A DNA stretch of 32,365 bases from Croceibacterium sp. (GTDB taxonomy: Bacteria; Pseudomonadota; Alphaproteobacteria; Sphingomonadales; Sphingomonadaceae): positions 1 to 32,365 of the forward strand of contig JANWHA010000095.1 of the NCBI GenBank assembly GCA_025450635.1, given 5' to 3'. Below are positions 18,634-26,447 of the stretch, in pieces. A program made the position numbers and the translations under genes. Each line of letters opens with the position of its first letter. Position 1 is the stretch's first letter. The notes under the pieces are model-generated. The model was given only the letters and a program-made list of their open reading frames with translations, did no database searches and had not been told where the DNA came from.

Positions 18634-18716
18634 CCCGATGCTTCCGGGCCCCGTCGATGGCGACGGGGCGGCTCGTTCCAGTTCCGGCGAGGGCCGGAAG
18701 CGCGAGGTGAGCGCCT

Positions 18717-19409
18717 TCAGGATCTGCGCGCCTCCTCGATAGCCTGGCCGAGCGCCGCCTGGCCCACTGCGCCGTCGATGATCCGGTCCCCGATCACCCA
18801 GCCCGGGGTGCCGTTGATGCCGATTCGATCGGCGAGGGCGATGTTGGACGTGAGGAACGAATCGAACACCCCGCTGGCGATCGCCTTGTCAGCGGTCGCC
18901 AAGTCCACCCCCGCCTCGTTGGCCGCTTGCTCGATCGTCTGCTTGCTCGGCGGACCGAGGCGGTACATCGCGTCGTGATAAGCCGCAAACTTGCCCTGCT
19001 CGGCCGCCGCCAGCGCCATGCGCGCCGCGTCGGCGCTTTCCGGGCGCAGGATCGGGTATTCGCGCACCACCACCCGCAAGTCAGGATTGGCCGCGATCAG
19101 CTGCTGAACGTCCATCACGCTCTGCCGGCAATAGGTGCAGGCGTAGTCGCTGAATTCGACCAGCGTTACCTTGCCCTGCGGATTGCCGAGCACCGCTCCG
19201 GGGAAGGGTATTTCCAGTTGCTTGCGCACCGGCGCGAGCTGCGCCTGGCGCTGTTGCGCCTGGTAGCGATTGATCGCTTCCGGCAGGACTTCGGGATGCG
19301 CCAGGAGATAGTCCCGGGTGGAATGGCCGCCCAAGCCGGCGTAGTCCCACGCGGCGGCCCCGGCGAAGCCGCCAAGAAGGGCAAGCACGACGGTGGCGAG
19401 CCAGCGCAT
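18717..19409 (-). CDS. DsbA family / thioredoxin-fold periplasmic thiol oxidoreductase
   Basis: N-terminal TM; GNPQGKVTLVEFSDYACTYCRQSVMDVQQLIAANPDLRVVVREYPIL...GINGTPGWVIGDRIIDGA: CxxC (CTYC) and cis-Pro TPGW. Confidence 0.92.
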   Translation of the reverse strand: MRWLATVVLALLGGFAGAAAWDYAGLGGHSTRDYLLAHPEVLPEAINRYQAQQRQAQLAPVRKQLEIPFPGAVLGNPQGKVTLVEFSDYACTYCRQSVMDVQQLIAANPDLRVVVREYPILRPESADAARMALAAAEQGKFAAYHDAMYRLGPPSKQTIEQAANEAGVDLATADKAIASGVFDSFLTSNIALADRIGINGTPGWVIGDRIIDGAVGQAALGQAIEEARRS

Positions 19410-19419
19410 GACCGTGGCC

Positions 19420-20781
19420 TTAGTGGTGGTCCTTCTTGCGTTCAAGCTGCGCGCGCGCTTCCATGGAGATGTCCTGGGCGCGAATCCAGTCCGGCGAATC
19501 CTTGGGCAAGCCGGCCTGGGCCGTCATTGCGCTGCGCAACGCCTGGGCCGGGCTGTCGCTCATCACCTGCTGTTCGGCGCTGGCCAGATTGGCCCGCGCG
19601 ATGTCGCCCTTCGCACCGTAGACCATGCCGAGCTCGTACCAGGCGAACGGGTTTTCACGGTCGCGCGCGACAGCCGCGCGCAGCACGGTCTCGGCTTCGG
19701 CGAGGTGGGACTTGTCCTCTGTGTTGATGAGCGCGAGGCCGAAGGTGCTGGCGATCAGCGGGTCGTTGCGGGTGAGCTCGGTCGCCTTGCGGAGAGGCGC
19801 CAGCGCGTCATCGGCTTTGCCCTCTTCGAGCAAGACCTGGCCCTTGACCTCCAGAAAGTAGGGATTGTTCGGCTTGTCGGCCAGCAAGGCGTCGGCCTCG
19901 CGAATGGCGTCGTCCAGCTTCGATTCCTTATGATAGGCGTAAACCCGCGCGTACCGCGCCGGCTCGGTGGTCATGTATGGCGGATAGTGACGCAGCGTGT
20001 CCGCGGGGTCGGCCAGGTAACCGTAGAGCTTGGCCTTGGCGAGCTGGAAGCGTTCCTCCAGCTGCGGATCGGGCTTGGCGTTCCAGGCCGGATCCTTCTC
20101 GTAAACCTCGCGCAGCGTGGCGATGCGGTCGCCCGATAGCGGATGGGTGCTGGCGTAGGTCGCCTCCTCGCCATGAGGCACGCCGTAGCGGAACTCCAGG
20201 TTCTGCAGCTTTTCAAAGAACTGCAAGCTGCCGCGCCCGGAAATACCGGCCTTCGACAGATATGACGCGCCGGCCGCGTCGGCGGAGGATTCCTGCGCCC
20301 GGCTGAAGGCGAGCAACGATCCGTACGCGGCCTGTTGTCCCATCGAAATCACGCCCATCGCCGCATCGCCGGCCCCGGCGAGGCCGGCCGCCAGGCCGAC
20401 CAGGAGCGAAAGCAGGGTGATCTTGCCCGCCTTCTTGAACCCGTTGTCGATGCCGATCGCGTGGCCGCCGACGATGTGGCCGAGCTCGTGGGCCATCACC
20501 CCCTGGACCTGGTTGGCGTTGTCGGCGGCATTGAGCAGGCCCGAGTTGATATAGATGACCTGGCCCTGCGAGGTGAACGCGTTGATGTCCGGGTCATTGA
20601 CGATGACTACGTCGACCGCATCCTTCGGCATGCCCGCGGCCTCAACCAGCGGGTTGACCATATCCTTGAGCAGCCTTTCGGTCTCGGAATCGCGCAGGAT
20701 GCTGGCGTCTTGCGCGGCGATCGGCTGCGCGACGAAGGCGAGAGCCGCCACAAATGCGAACGAGCGGGCGAGAAGGCGCAT
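19420..20781 (-). CDS. M48 family metalloprotease with TPR repeats (BepA-like)
   Basis: Signal peptide; NDPDINAFTSQGQVIYINSGLL...GVMAHELGHIVGGHAI (HExxH); AQESSADAAGASYLSKAG; C-terminal TPR-like repeats. Confidence 0.93.
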   Translation of the reverse strand: MRLLARSFAFVAALAFVAQPIAAQDASILRDSETERLLKDMVNPLVEAAGMPKDAVDVVIVNDPDINAFTSQGQVIYINSGLLNAADNANQVQGVMAHELGHIVGGHAIGIDNGFKKAGKITLLSLLVGLAAGLAGAGDAAMGVISMGQQAAYGSLLAFSRAQESSADAAGASYLSKAGISGRGSLQFFEKLQNLEFRYGVPHGEEATYASTHPLSGDRIATLREVYEKDPAWNAKPDPQLEERFQLAKAKLYGYLADPADTLRHYPPYMTTEPARYARVYAYHKESKLDDAIREADALLADKPNNPYFLEVKGQVLLEEGKADDALAPLRKATELTRNDPLIASTFGLALINTEDKSHLAEAETVLRAAVARDRENPFAWYELGMVYGAKGDIARANLASAEQQVMSDSPAQALRSAMTAQAGLPKDSPDWIRAQDISMEARAQLERKKDHH

Positions 20782-20896
20782 CGAAGCCGCTGCTAAGCTC
20801 CCGAGGGCTGAACCGCGGCTGAAGGCCGCGTCCAATCAGGGGCTGTATACACGGGCGCAAGCGGTGGGACATACCGCATGGCGCAGGATGAGCCCG

Positions 20897-22654
20897 TCAG
20901 CCGACCAGTTTTTTGGCCGCCTTCTCAATCAGGCCGACGTCCTCCGGCACTTCGCCCAGGATCGCCACCTCGCCGCTGTCGCTGCGGCGGATCACCACCA
21001 GGGCGAACTCGCTGCCGTAAGCCGGGATCTCCGCCAGCTCGATGGCGGGCATCTCGCGCAGCTTTTCGGCGAGCAATTCGCGTGAATCGGCGGCGGGATC
21101 GCTCTTGCCGCTCGTCTCGCGGCGCAGCCGCCGCTCGGCCTTGACGACGCCCTTGAGGCCTCCGTCGGCGCCACGCAGAAAGTCGCCGAGCGAGCCGCGC
21201 GGCAGCTCGAGCCGGTGCGCGTGGCTGAGCGCCGCCGCGTATTCGGTGAGCCGGGTCTTGTCGTAGTCGGCGCCGAAGACGAGCTTAACCACCGGGGTCA
21301 TCGGCGCGCGGTCCTGGATGGTAAGGCCTGAATCGGCCATGAGGTCGTCAAAGTCCTCGGGGTTCTCCGTCGCCGCGAGCGAGAAGTCGTAGGCGCGGCC
21401 GATCGCCTCATAGAGCGCGTTGCGCGTGCGATCCTCGCTGTTGCGCGCCTGGGCGGCCATTTCGCGCGCGGCGGCGAGCCAGTCGCCGAGCGCCATTTCG
21501 GCCGGATCGATCGTGGGCAGGGCGATGCCGCCGACCGGCTCGTGGGCACCTGTCTCAAGCTCGAACCCGTCGAGCGCCATCACGGCATCGTCGGCGTATT
21601 CGAAGTCGTCGTGCGCCTCGATAGCTGCGTCATCCTCGACATCGTCGAGCCTGGCAGCAAGCGGCTCCTCGCCCTCTTCGTCGGCCGAGTAAACGGGCAA
21701 GTCGAAGTCGTCGGCAACTTCCGGCGCGACGGCCCGGCCCCCGCCGATCGACATCAAGGAGCCGAACTTGGGCCGTGGGAGCCCGTCGTCGACGCCGTCC
21801 TCTTCCTCGCTCTCGTCATCCTCGTCGTCGAGGTAATCCTCGGCGCGGCCGGAGAACGCGGGCAAGCCTTCGCTGAAATCGACGGGCGCGTCATCGTCTT
21901 CGTCGAGCGCCTCGTCCTGGAGCGAAAATTCGAGCGGAGCGGCGTCGTCGACGGAGAGCTCGAGCGGCTCGTCGTCGATATCGTTGGCGGCTGCCACGCC
22001 GGGCCCGTCGGCCCAGTCGGTCAGCGGCGCATCGTTCACTCTCGCGGGTGGGCTTTCAGCCTTTTGCTCGAGCGCCTGGTCGACCTGCAGCAGCAACTCA
22101 TCGGAGGTGTGCTGGTCGGCCAGCTCCTTCCAGTTGATCACGCCGTAAATGAAGTCGATCGCCTCATCGTCGGTCGAAAAAGGCAGCAGGATGCCGCGGT
22201 AGAGGATCGTCGAGCCGCGCTGATTGACGAATTCGGCTTCGAACCCGATCGGCGCCTGGTTGGCGAGGATCTGCATGTAATGGTCGGTAATGCGGCTCAG
22301 CAGCGAGCGCGGCGGCACGTCGGCCAGCGTCCGCAGCTCGTCAATGGCGATGTCGCATTCGGCGGCCAGCTTGTCGCCAAGATAGGCGACACCGGGGTTC
22401 TCGATCCCGGCGGTGAAATCGAGCAGCACGGAATATGGGCCGAAATCCGGCAGTTGGGTCGGCTCGAGACCATCGATCGAGGGGAAATTGCGCTCTTCGA
22501 GCAGGCTCGCCCAGTGATTGTACGCGCGCACCTGCATGCGCCGCTCGTCCTGCCCGATGGAGGCCGGCGGCGCTTCGCGGCCGGATTCGTCTTCGCCCGA
22601 CAGGTGGTCGTGCGAATCCTCCAGCGCGTCGAAATTGCCCCTTAAGGTATCCAT
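20897..22654 (-). CDS. PAS-like domain protein with long acidic linker and conserved C-terminal domain
   Basis: N-term: YSVLLDFTAGIENPGVAYLGDKLAAECD...SRITDHYMQILANQAPIGFEAEFVNQRGSTILYRGILLPFSTDDEAIDFIYGVINWK (PAS-like). Middle: DEDDDAPVDFSEG...DDEDDESEEEDGVDD. C-term: RNALYEAIGRAYDFSLAATENPEDFDDLMADSGLTIQDRAPMTPVVKLVFGADYDKTRLTEYAAALSHAHRL. Confidence 0.75.
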   Translation of the reverse strand: MDTLRGNFDALEDSHDHLSGEDESGREAPPASIGQDERRMQVRAYNHWASLLEERNFPSIDGLEPTQLPDFGPYSVLLDFTAGIENPGVAYLGDKLAAECDIAIDELRTLADVPPRSLLSRITDHYMQILANQAPIGFEAEFVNQRGSTILYRGILLPFSTDDEAIDFIYGVINWKELADQHTSDELLLQVDQALEQKAESPPARVNDAPLTDWADGPGVAAANDIDDEPLELSVDDAAPLEFSLQDEALDEDDDAPVDFSEGLPAFSGRAEDYLDDEDDESEEEDGVDDGLPRPKFGSLMSIGGGRAVAPEVADDFDLPVYSADEEGEEPLAARLDDVEDDAAIEAHDDFEYADDAVMALDGFELETGAHEPVGGIALPTIDPAEMALGDWLAAAREMAAQARNSEDRTRNALYEAIGRAYDFSLAATENPEDFDDLMADSGLTIQDRAPMTPVVKLVFGADYDKTRLTEYAAALSHAHRLELPRGSLGDFLRGADGGLKGVVKAERRLRRETSGKSDPAADSRELLAEKLREMPAIELAEIPAYGSEFALVVIRRSDSGEVAILGEVPEDVGLIEKAAKKLVG

Positions 22655-22706
22655 AGGGCATGCCCCCGGTTGCCAATCCGGTGCCGTTCTGGCCTCGCGT
22701 GGTAAA

Positions 22707-22717
22707 TTAACCGTTAA
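22707..22717. promoter_or_regulatory. TTAAC-C-GTTAA palindrome upstream of the PAS-like gene; possible CtrA-type half-site or operator
   Basis: AT-rich island GGTAAATTAACCGTTAAACC in GC-rich DNA, 53-63 bp upstream of the ATG at 22654. Confidence 0.35.
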
Positions 22718-22820
22718 ACCAATGCGGAAAGTGGTTTGAAAAGCGCGGGTGACGTCACGCCGCCTGGCGCCTGGTCAAGCGGTCGCTCCGCCGTGCCGCC
22801 ACCTCTCGTCCAGCCGTGAG

Positions 22821-23324
22821 TTAGCCCGCTACGCGGCCCCAGCCGCTGCATTCAGGGTCCGCGCCCGTGACCAGCCGGCGCAGCCCGGCGCGGGCGAGGC
22901 GCTCGATCTCCGCCTTGCGGCGGGCGGCGGCGAGCGGCTGGCTGGGGGCGGGACGGACGATCTCGGCATCGTATTCGTCGGCCACGATCACCCCGCAGCA
23001 ATCGGGCCGGAACTCGGCGCCCTCGAGACAGGCTCGGTCGAGTTCCGGCGGCAAGCCCCAGTAGAACCGGTCGCAGAAGTCGAGGTAATCGGGCCACTTC
23101 CCGTCGCCGAGCAGGTCGCCCCGCGCGGTCTTGATCTCGACGATGACGACATGGCCACGAGCATCGATCCCCATCAGGTCGGCGCGGCGCCCGTTCCTCA
23201 GCGGCATTTCCGCGAGCGCCCAGATGTCATTGCGGGCGAACAGCCGGCAGATGCCGCGCGCGACCGCCTGCGCACGGCGATCGAACTGGGCCGCGACGAG
23301 GGTGGGGGCAGGCGATTCGACCAT
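22821..23324 (-). CDS. mmcB: MmcB family DNA repair protein
   Basis: AQAVARGICRLFARNDIWALAEMPLRNGRRADLMGIDARGHVVIVEIKTARGDLLGDGKWPDYLDFCDRFYWGLPPELD: nuclease-like EIK motif and MmcB family pattern. Confidence 0.88.
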   Translation of the reverse strand: MVESPAPTLVAAQFDRRAQAVARGICRLFARNDIWALAEMPLRNGRRADLMGIDARGHVVIVEIKTARGDLLGDGKWPDYLDFCDRFYWGLPPELDRACLEGAEFRPDCCGVIVADEYDAEIVRPAPSQPLAAARRKAEIERLARAGLRRLVTGADPECSGWGRVAG

Positions 23325-23337
23325 CCGCCGAGCGTTG

Positions 23338-23352
23338 GAACATAGCGGGAAC
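23338..23352 (-). promoter_or_regulatory. LexA (SOS) box of alphaproteobacterial type upstream of mmcB
   Basis: Minus strand GTTC-CCGCTAT-GTTC, an exact match to GTTC-N7-GTTC, 13 bp upstream of the ATG at 23324. Confidence 0.75.
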
Positions 23353-23382
23353 CGCGTCAAGCGCCGCAGCGCTCGATCCCTA

Positions 23383-23790
23383 TCAGGCGCTGCGTCTTGG
23401 CCCCATCGTGCCGCTCGGCGGCAGCAGCGCGAGCACGGCGCCGCGCGCGTGAGAAAACTCGCGCCACAGGGCCAGGGCGGCGGCGCGCGGATCGGCGCCG
23501 CGGGCGTTGACGCCGAGCAGCGCGGCGATGCCCGGTTCCATCACGGCGGCCATGTCGTCGATCCCGCGCTCGGCCAGCTCACGGCGCCACGCCGCGGTAT
23601 CGCGGATCAGCGCCGGGAAATTGCGAATTTCCGGGGTCGAGCGTTCGAGCTCGAGCCCCGCGAGCCCGGCAACGACGTTGGCCGCATCCTGCAGCGCGGC
23701 CCATTTGAGGCTCGCCGCGCTCGCGGCCGACTGACCGAAGGAAGCGCGCGACTGGGCGCCGGGCGTCATCGAAGGCGGGATGGCGTTCAT
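23383..23790 (-). CDS. Hypothetical protein
   Basis: 135 aa, MNAIPPSMTPGAQSRASFGQSAASAASLKWAALQDAANVVAGLAGLELERSTPEIRNFPALIRDTAAWRRELAERGIDDMAAVMEPGIAALLGVNARGADPRAAALALWREF. Helical, plausible composition, fits the gap between neighbours. Confidence 0.6.
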   Translation of the reverse strand: MNAIPPSMTPGAQSRASFGQSAASAASLKWAALQDAANVVAGLAGLELERSTPEIRNFPALIRDTAAWRRELAERGIDDMAAVMEPGIAALLGVNARGADPRAAALALWREFSHARGAVLALLPPSGTMGPRRSA

Positions 23791-23851
23791 CGCCGCGGGT
23801 CTAGCCCGCGCGCGCTTGCCAATTGGTTAGCGGCGCGCGCGGAAAAGCGGC

Positions 23852-24685
23852 TTACTTCGCCTTGGAGCCCTGGCTCTTGTCGTCCGCCGCCGGCGGACCG
23901 AAGGGATCATCGCCGTTGCCGTCGAGACCAAGATCGAGGTGCGCCCGGCCCTCGGCGTCCGCCGAATCGCGGTCGTTCTCCTCGCAGACATACTCGCGGA
24001 TCTGCCAGTCGGGCTTTTTGTCGAACGCCTGGCTGTAGGTGTACGGCGCCGCCAGCACTCCGGGGTCGGTGATGGTGGTATCGATCACCAGCCTGACAGG
24101 CGAGACTTTGTGAATCCGCTCCTGGATCCTCATCTTGTCATTGTGCGGCACGCCGTCTGCGATCACCGTCTCCGGAGAGAAGCCGATCGTATCGACGACG
24201 AGCGTGTCACCTTCCCAGTGGCCGATCGAATTGCCGTTGAAGAGGTTTTCCGGGTTCTTCGGGAACTGGGCATTGAGGTAGATGCGGCGCGCCTGGCTGT
24301 AGGATTCGATGAAGATCGTCACCCGCCCGGGCGAGTAGATGAACTCGATCGGATAGGGTTGGCGCATGATCTGCGGCATTCCGTTGGGCAGGCAGTTGGC
24401 CGCCGAAGTCTGCTGGTGCTCGCCCTGCTTCTTGGTCGCGTTGTAGGCGTCGAGCTTGGCCTGCGCGTCAGGCGTCAGCTTGGTCGGGCCGGCGCGGCCG
24501 CCGGGGCCGAACAACTGCGACCAGTCGGGACTCCAGACGCCGCCGAAATCGGGCCACTTGGTGACTTCGCCGTAAGCCGAAGCGCGCTGGGGCACGAAGC
24601 TCGAATCCTGTGCCGGTGCGGCCGCCGCCAGCGCCAGCACGGCCGCGCCTGCGGCGAGGCAGGAAGCGCGCCGAACAAATTTCAT
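23852..24685 (-). CDS. Secreted protein with GHWEGDTLVVDT motif (paralog A)
   Basis: Signal peptide; NCLPNGMPQIMRQPYPIEFIYSPGRVTIFIESYSQARRIYLNAQFP...FNGNSIGHWEGDTLVVDTIGFSPET...REYVCEENDRD. Clear paralog of 25323..26153. Confidence 0.85.
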   Translation of the reverse strand: MKFVRRASCLAAGAAVLALAAAAPAQDSSFVPQRASAYGEVTKWPDFGGVWSPDWSQLFGPGGRAGPTKLTPDAQAKLDAYNATKKQGEHQQTSAANCLPNGMPQIMRQPYPIEFIYSPGRVTIFIESYSQARRIYLNAQFPKNPENLFNGNSIGHWEGDTLVVDTIGFSPETVIADGVPHNDKMRIQERIHKVSPVRLVIDTTITDPGVLAAPYTYSQAFDKKPDWQIREYVCEENDRDSADAEGRAHLDLGLDGNGDDPFGPPAADDKSQGSKAK

Positions 24686-24735
24686 AAGTCCCTCCGGGCA
24701 ATTTCTCTCCGATTCCGAGAGTGGTGCGTTTGTGC

Positions 24736-24777
24736 GGACAAAGTCAAGCAGCGGATCGATTCAGGTTGATTTTGTCC
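24736..24777. promoter_or_regulatory. Interrupted inverted repeat, candidate operator in the divergent promoter region
   Basis: GGACAAAGTCAA (24736-24747) and TTGATTTTGTCC (24766-24777): 11 of 12 positions complementary, centres 30 bp apart. Confidence 0.5.
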
Positions 24778-24794
24778 ATTTGCTTCTGGCAAAT
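24778..24794. promoter_or_regulatory. Perfect short inverted repeat ATTTGC-N5-GCAAAT, candidate operator
   Basis: ATTTGC TTCTG GCAAAT immediately follows the previous inverted repeat, upstream of the DUF6152 gene. Confidence 0.4.
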
Positions 24795-24846
24795 AGGGTC
24801 CGGACGCTCAGGCATGGTTCATCCGCCTGTGACCATGGAGAGGTTT

Positions 24847-25236
24847 ATGTCAACGACCACGCTGAGACTAGCTCTTGCCGGCGCCGCCGGGCTTTGTGCC
24901 CTGGCCGCCCCCGCGCTCGCCCATCATTCGACCGCGATGTTCGATTGGGGGAACGAGAAGAAAATGGACAACGTCACGGTCGAGAAATGGGTGTGGACCA
25001 ATCCGCACACCTTCCTTTACGTGCGTGACGCCTCCGGAACCCGGTGGGCCTTCGAAGGCATGAGCCCGAACCACCTGGTGCGCAACGGGTGGGACAAGGA
25101 TACGCTCCAGCCCGGCCAGAAGATCAACCTGACGTATTACCCGTTGCGCGACACGCGCAAGGGCGGGTTCGACGTCACGGTGACCAAGCCCGGCGGTGAG
25201 ACGATCCGCCAGCTGCCCGGGCCGCCGAAGCCGTAA
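24847..25236 (+). CDS. DUF6152 family secreted protein
   Basis: Signal peptide ...AAPALA followed by HHSTAMFDW; VEKWVWTNPHTFLYV, WAFEGMSPNHLVRNGWDKDTLQPGQKINLTYYPLRDTRKGG fits the AHHSFAAEFD...W.NPH...W.FE..SP..L.R.GW family pattern. Confidence 0.82.
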   Translation: MSTTTLRLALAGAAGLCALAAPALAHHSTAMFDWGNEKKMDNVTVEKWVWTNPHTFLYVRDASGTRWAFEGMSPNHLVRNGWDKDTLQPGQKINLTYYPLRDTRKGGFDVTVTKPGGETIRQLPGPPKP

Positions 25237-25322
25237 GCAGCGCCTGAGCGACGGATTTGGCCCGCTTGCACGGCGAGCGGGCCGGCCGCGCAGGGGCGCG
25301 GCGATGGGGGAAGGACGGGTCA

Positions 25323-26153
25323 ATGCGCGTTTCACTGATGCTTGCCGCTGTGGCCGCGGTCGCGGCGTCGCCGTTGCTGGCGCAAACCACTCCCTTCAAC
25401 AAGACCGAGATCAAGGCGCCGACGGCCGCTCAGTGGTCGGCGCTGGCCAAGCTGCCCGACTGGAGCGGCGTGTGGCAGCCGACCTTCATGCGCCCCGCCA
25501 AGGGCGCCCCCTTCGTAAGGCCGCCGAAGCCGGTGCTGACGGCGGAGGCGCAAAAGCTGGCGGACGCGTTTGAGGCGGGCAAGAAGAACGGCGAGAACCT
25601 GCAGAACCAGCTGGCCAACTGCGTGCCGCCGGGGATGCCGGGCATCATGGCGATGCCTTATCCGATTGAATGGCTGTTCACGCCCGGACGGGTGACGCTG
25701 GCGATCGAGACCGAAAGCCAGGTGCGACGCATCTATATGGACGGCCGCGCGCTGCCGACCGATCCTGACCCGCAGTTCAACGGCACTTCGGTCGGGCACT
25801 GGGACGGCGATACCCTGGTGATCGACACCGTCGGCTTTACGCCCGAGATCACCTTCACCGGAGGCGTCCACCCCAGCGACAAGATGAAGATCCATGAGAC
25901 CTATCGCCTCAAGGACCCGAACACGCTGGTGGGCACCATCACGCTGACCGATCCGGAAACGCTCGCGCAGCCGTACACGATCAACGCCGCGTGGACGCGT
26001 CACCGCGACTGGACGATGCGCGAATACGTCTGCCAGGAGAACAACCGCGACGCCTCGGATGCGCATGGCCGGCCTTCGATGAGCCTCGGGCTCGACGACA
26101 AGGACGATCCGTTCGGCGATCCGGCGCCCAATGACGGCAAGGGCGGGCAATAA
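25323..26153 (+). CDS. Secreted protein with GHWDGDTLVIDT motif (paralog B)
   Basis: Signal peptide; LPDWSGVWQP; NCVPPGMPGIMAMPYPIEWLFTPGRVTLAIETESQVRRIYMDGRALP...FNGTSVGHWDGDTLVIDTVGFTPE...MREYVCQENNRD. Paralog of 23852..24685. Confidence 0.85.
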   Translation: MRVSLMLAAVAAVAASPLLAQTTPFNKTEIKAPTAAQWSALAKLPDWSGVWQPTFMRPAKGAPFVRPPKPVLTAEAQKLADAFEAGKKNGENLQNQLANCVPPGMPGIMAMPYPIEWLFTPGRVTLAIETESQVRRIYMDGRALPTDPDPQFNGTSVGHWDGDTLVIDTVGFTPEITFTGGVHPSDKMKIHETYRLKDPNTLVGTITLTDPETLAQPYTINAAWTRHRDWTMREYVCQENNRDASDAHGRPSMSLGLDDKDDPFGDPAPNDGKGGQ

Positions 26154-26201
26154 GCGGCTTGGCGCTCATGTGGGCCGCTGCTAGGGCTCGCGCCCGCGCC
26201 A

Positions 26202-26278
<77 letters not shown>

Positions 26279-26447
26279 GCGCCGCACAATTCTGCTGCCT
26301 CCGGGCCGCGCATCGGCTTGCCGAAACTTCGTTCGGGCGAAGGTGAATTTGTCAAAAATTGTCGCACCGGCCGAACTCGTCCTTGCGCAAGGGTCGCAGT
26401 TGCCGGAAAGGCGGCCGGTCGCGACAACCGTGAAGGTTCTTAACCCG

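Noticed and set aside
20814-20830. Hairpin CGCGGC-TGAAG-GCCGCG upstream of the M48 gene considered as a terminator
   Set aside because: Only a 6-bp stem and no T-tract on either side.
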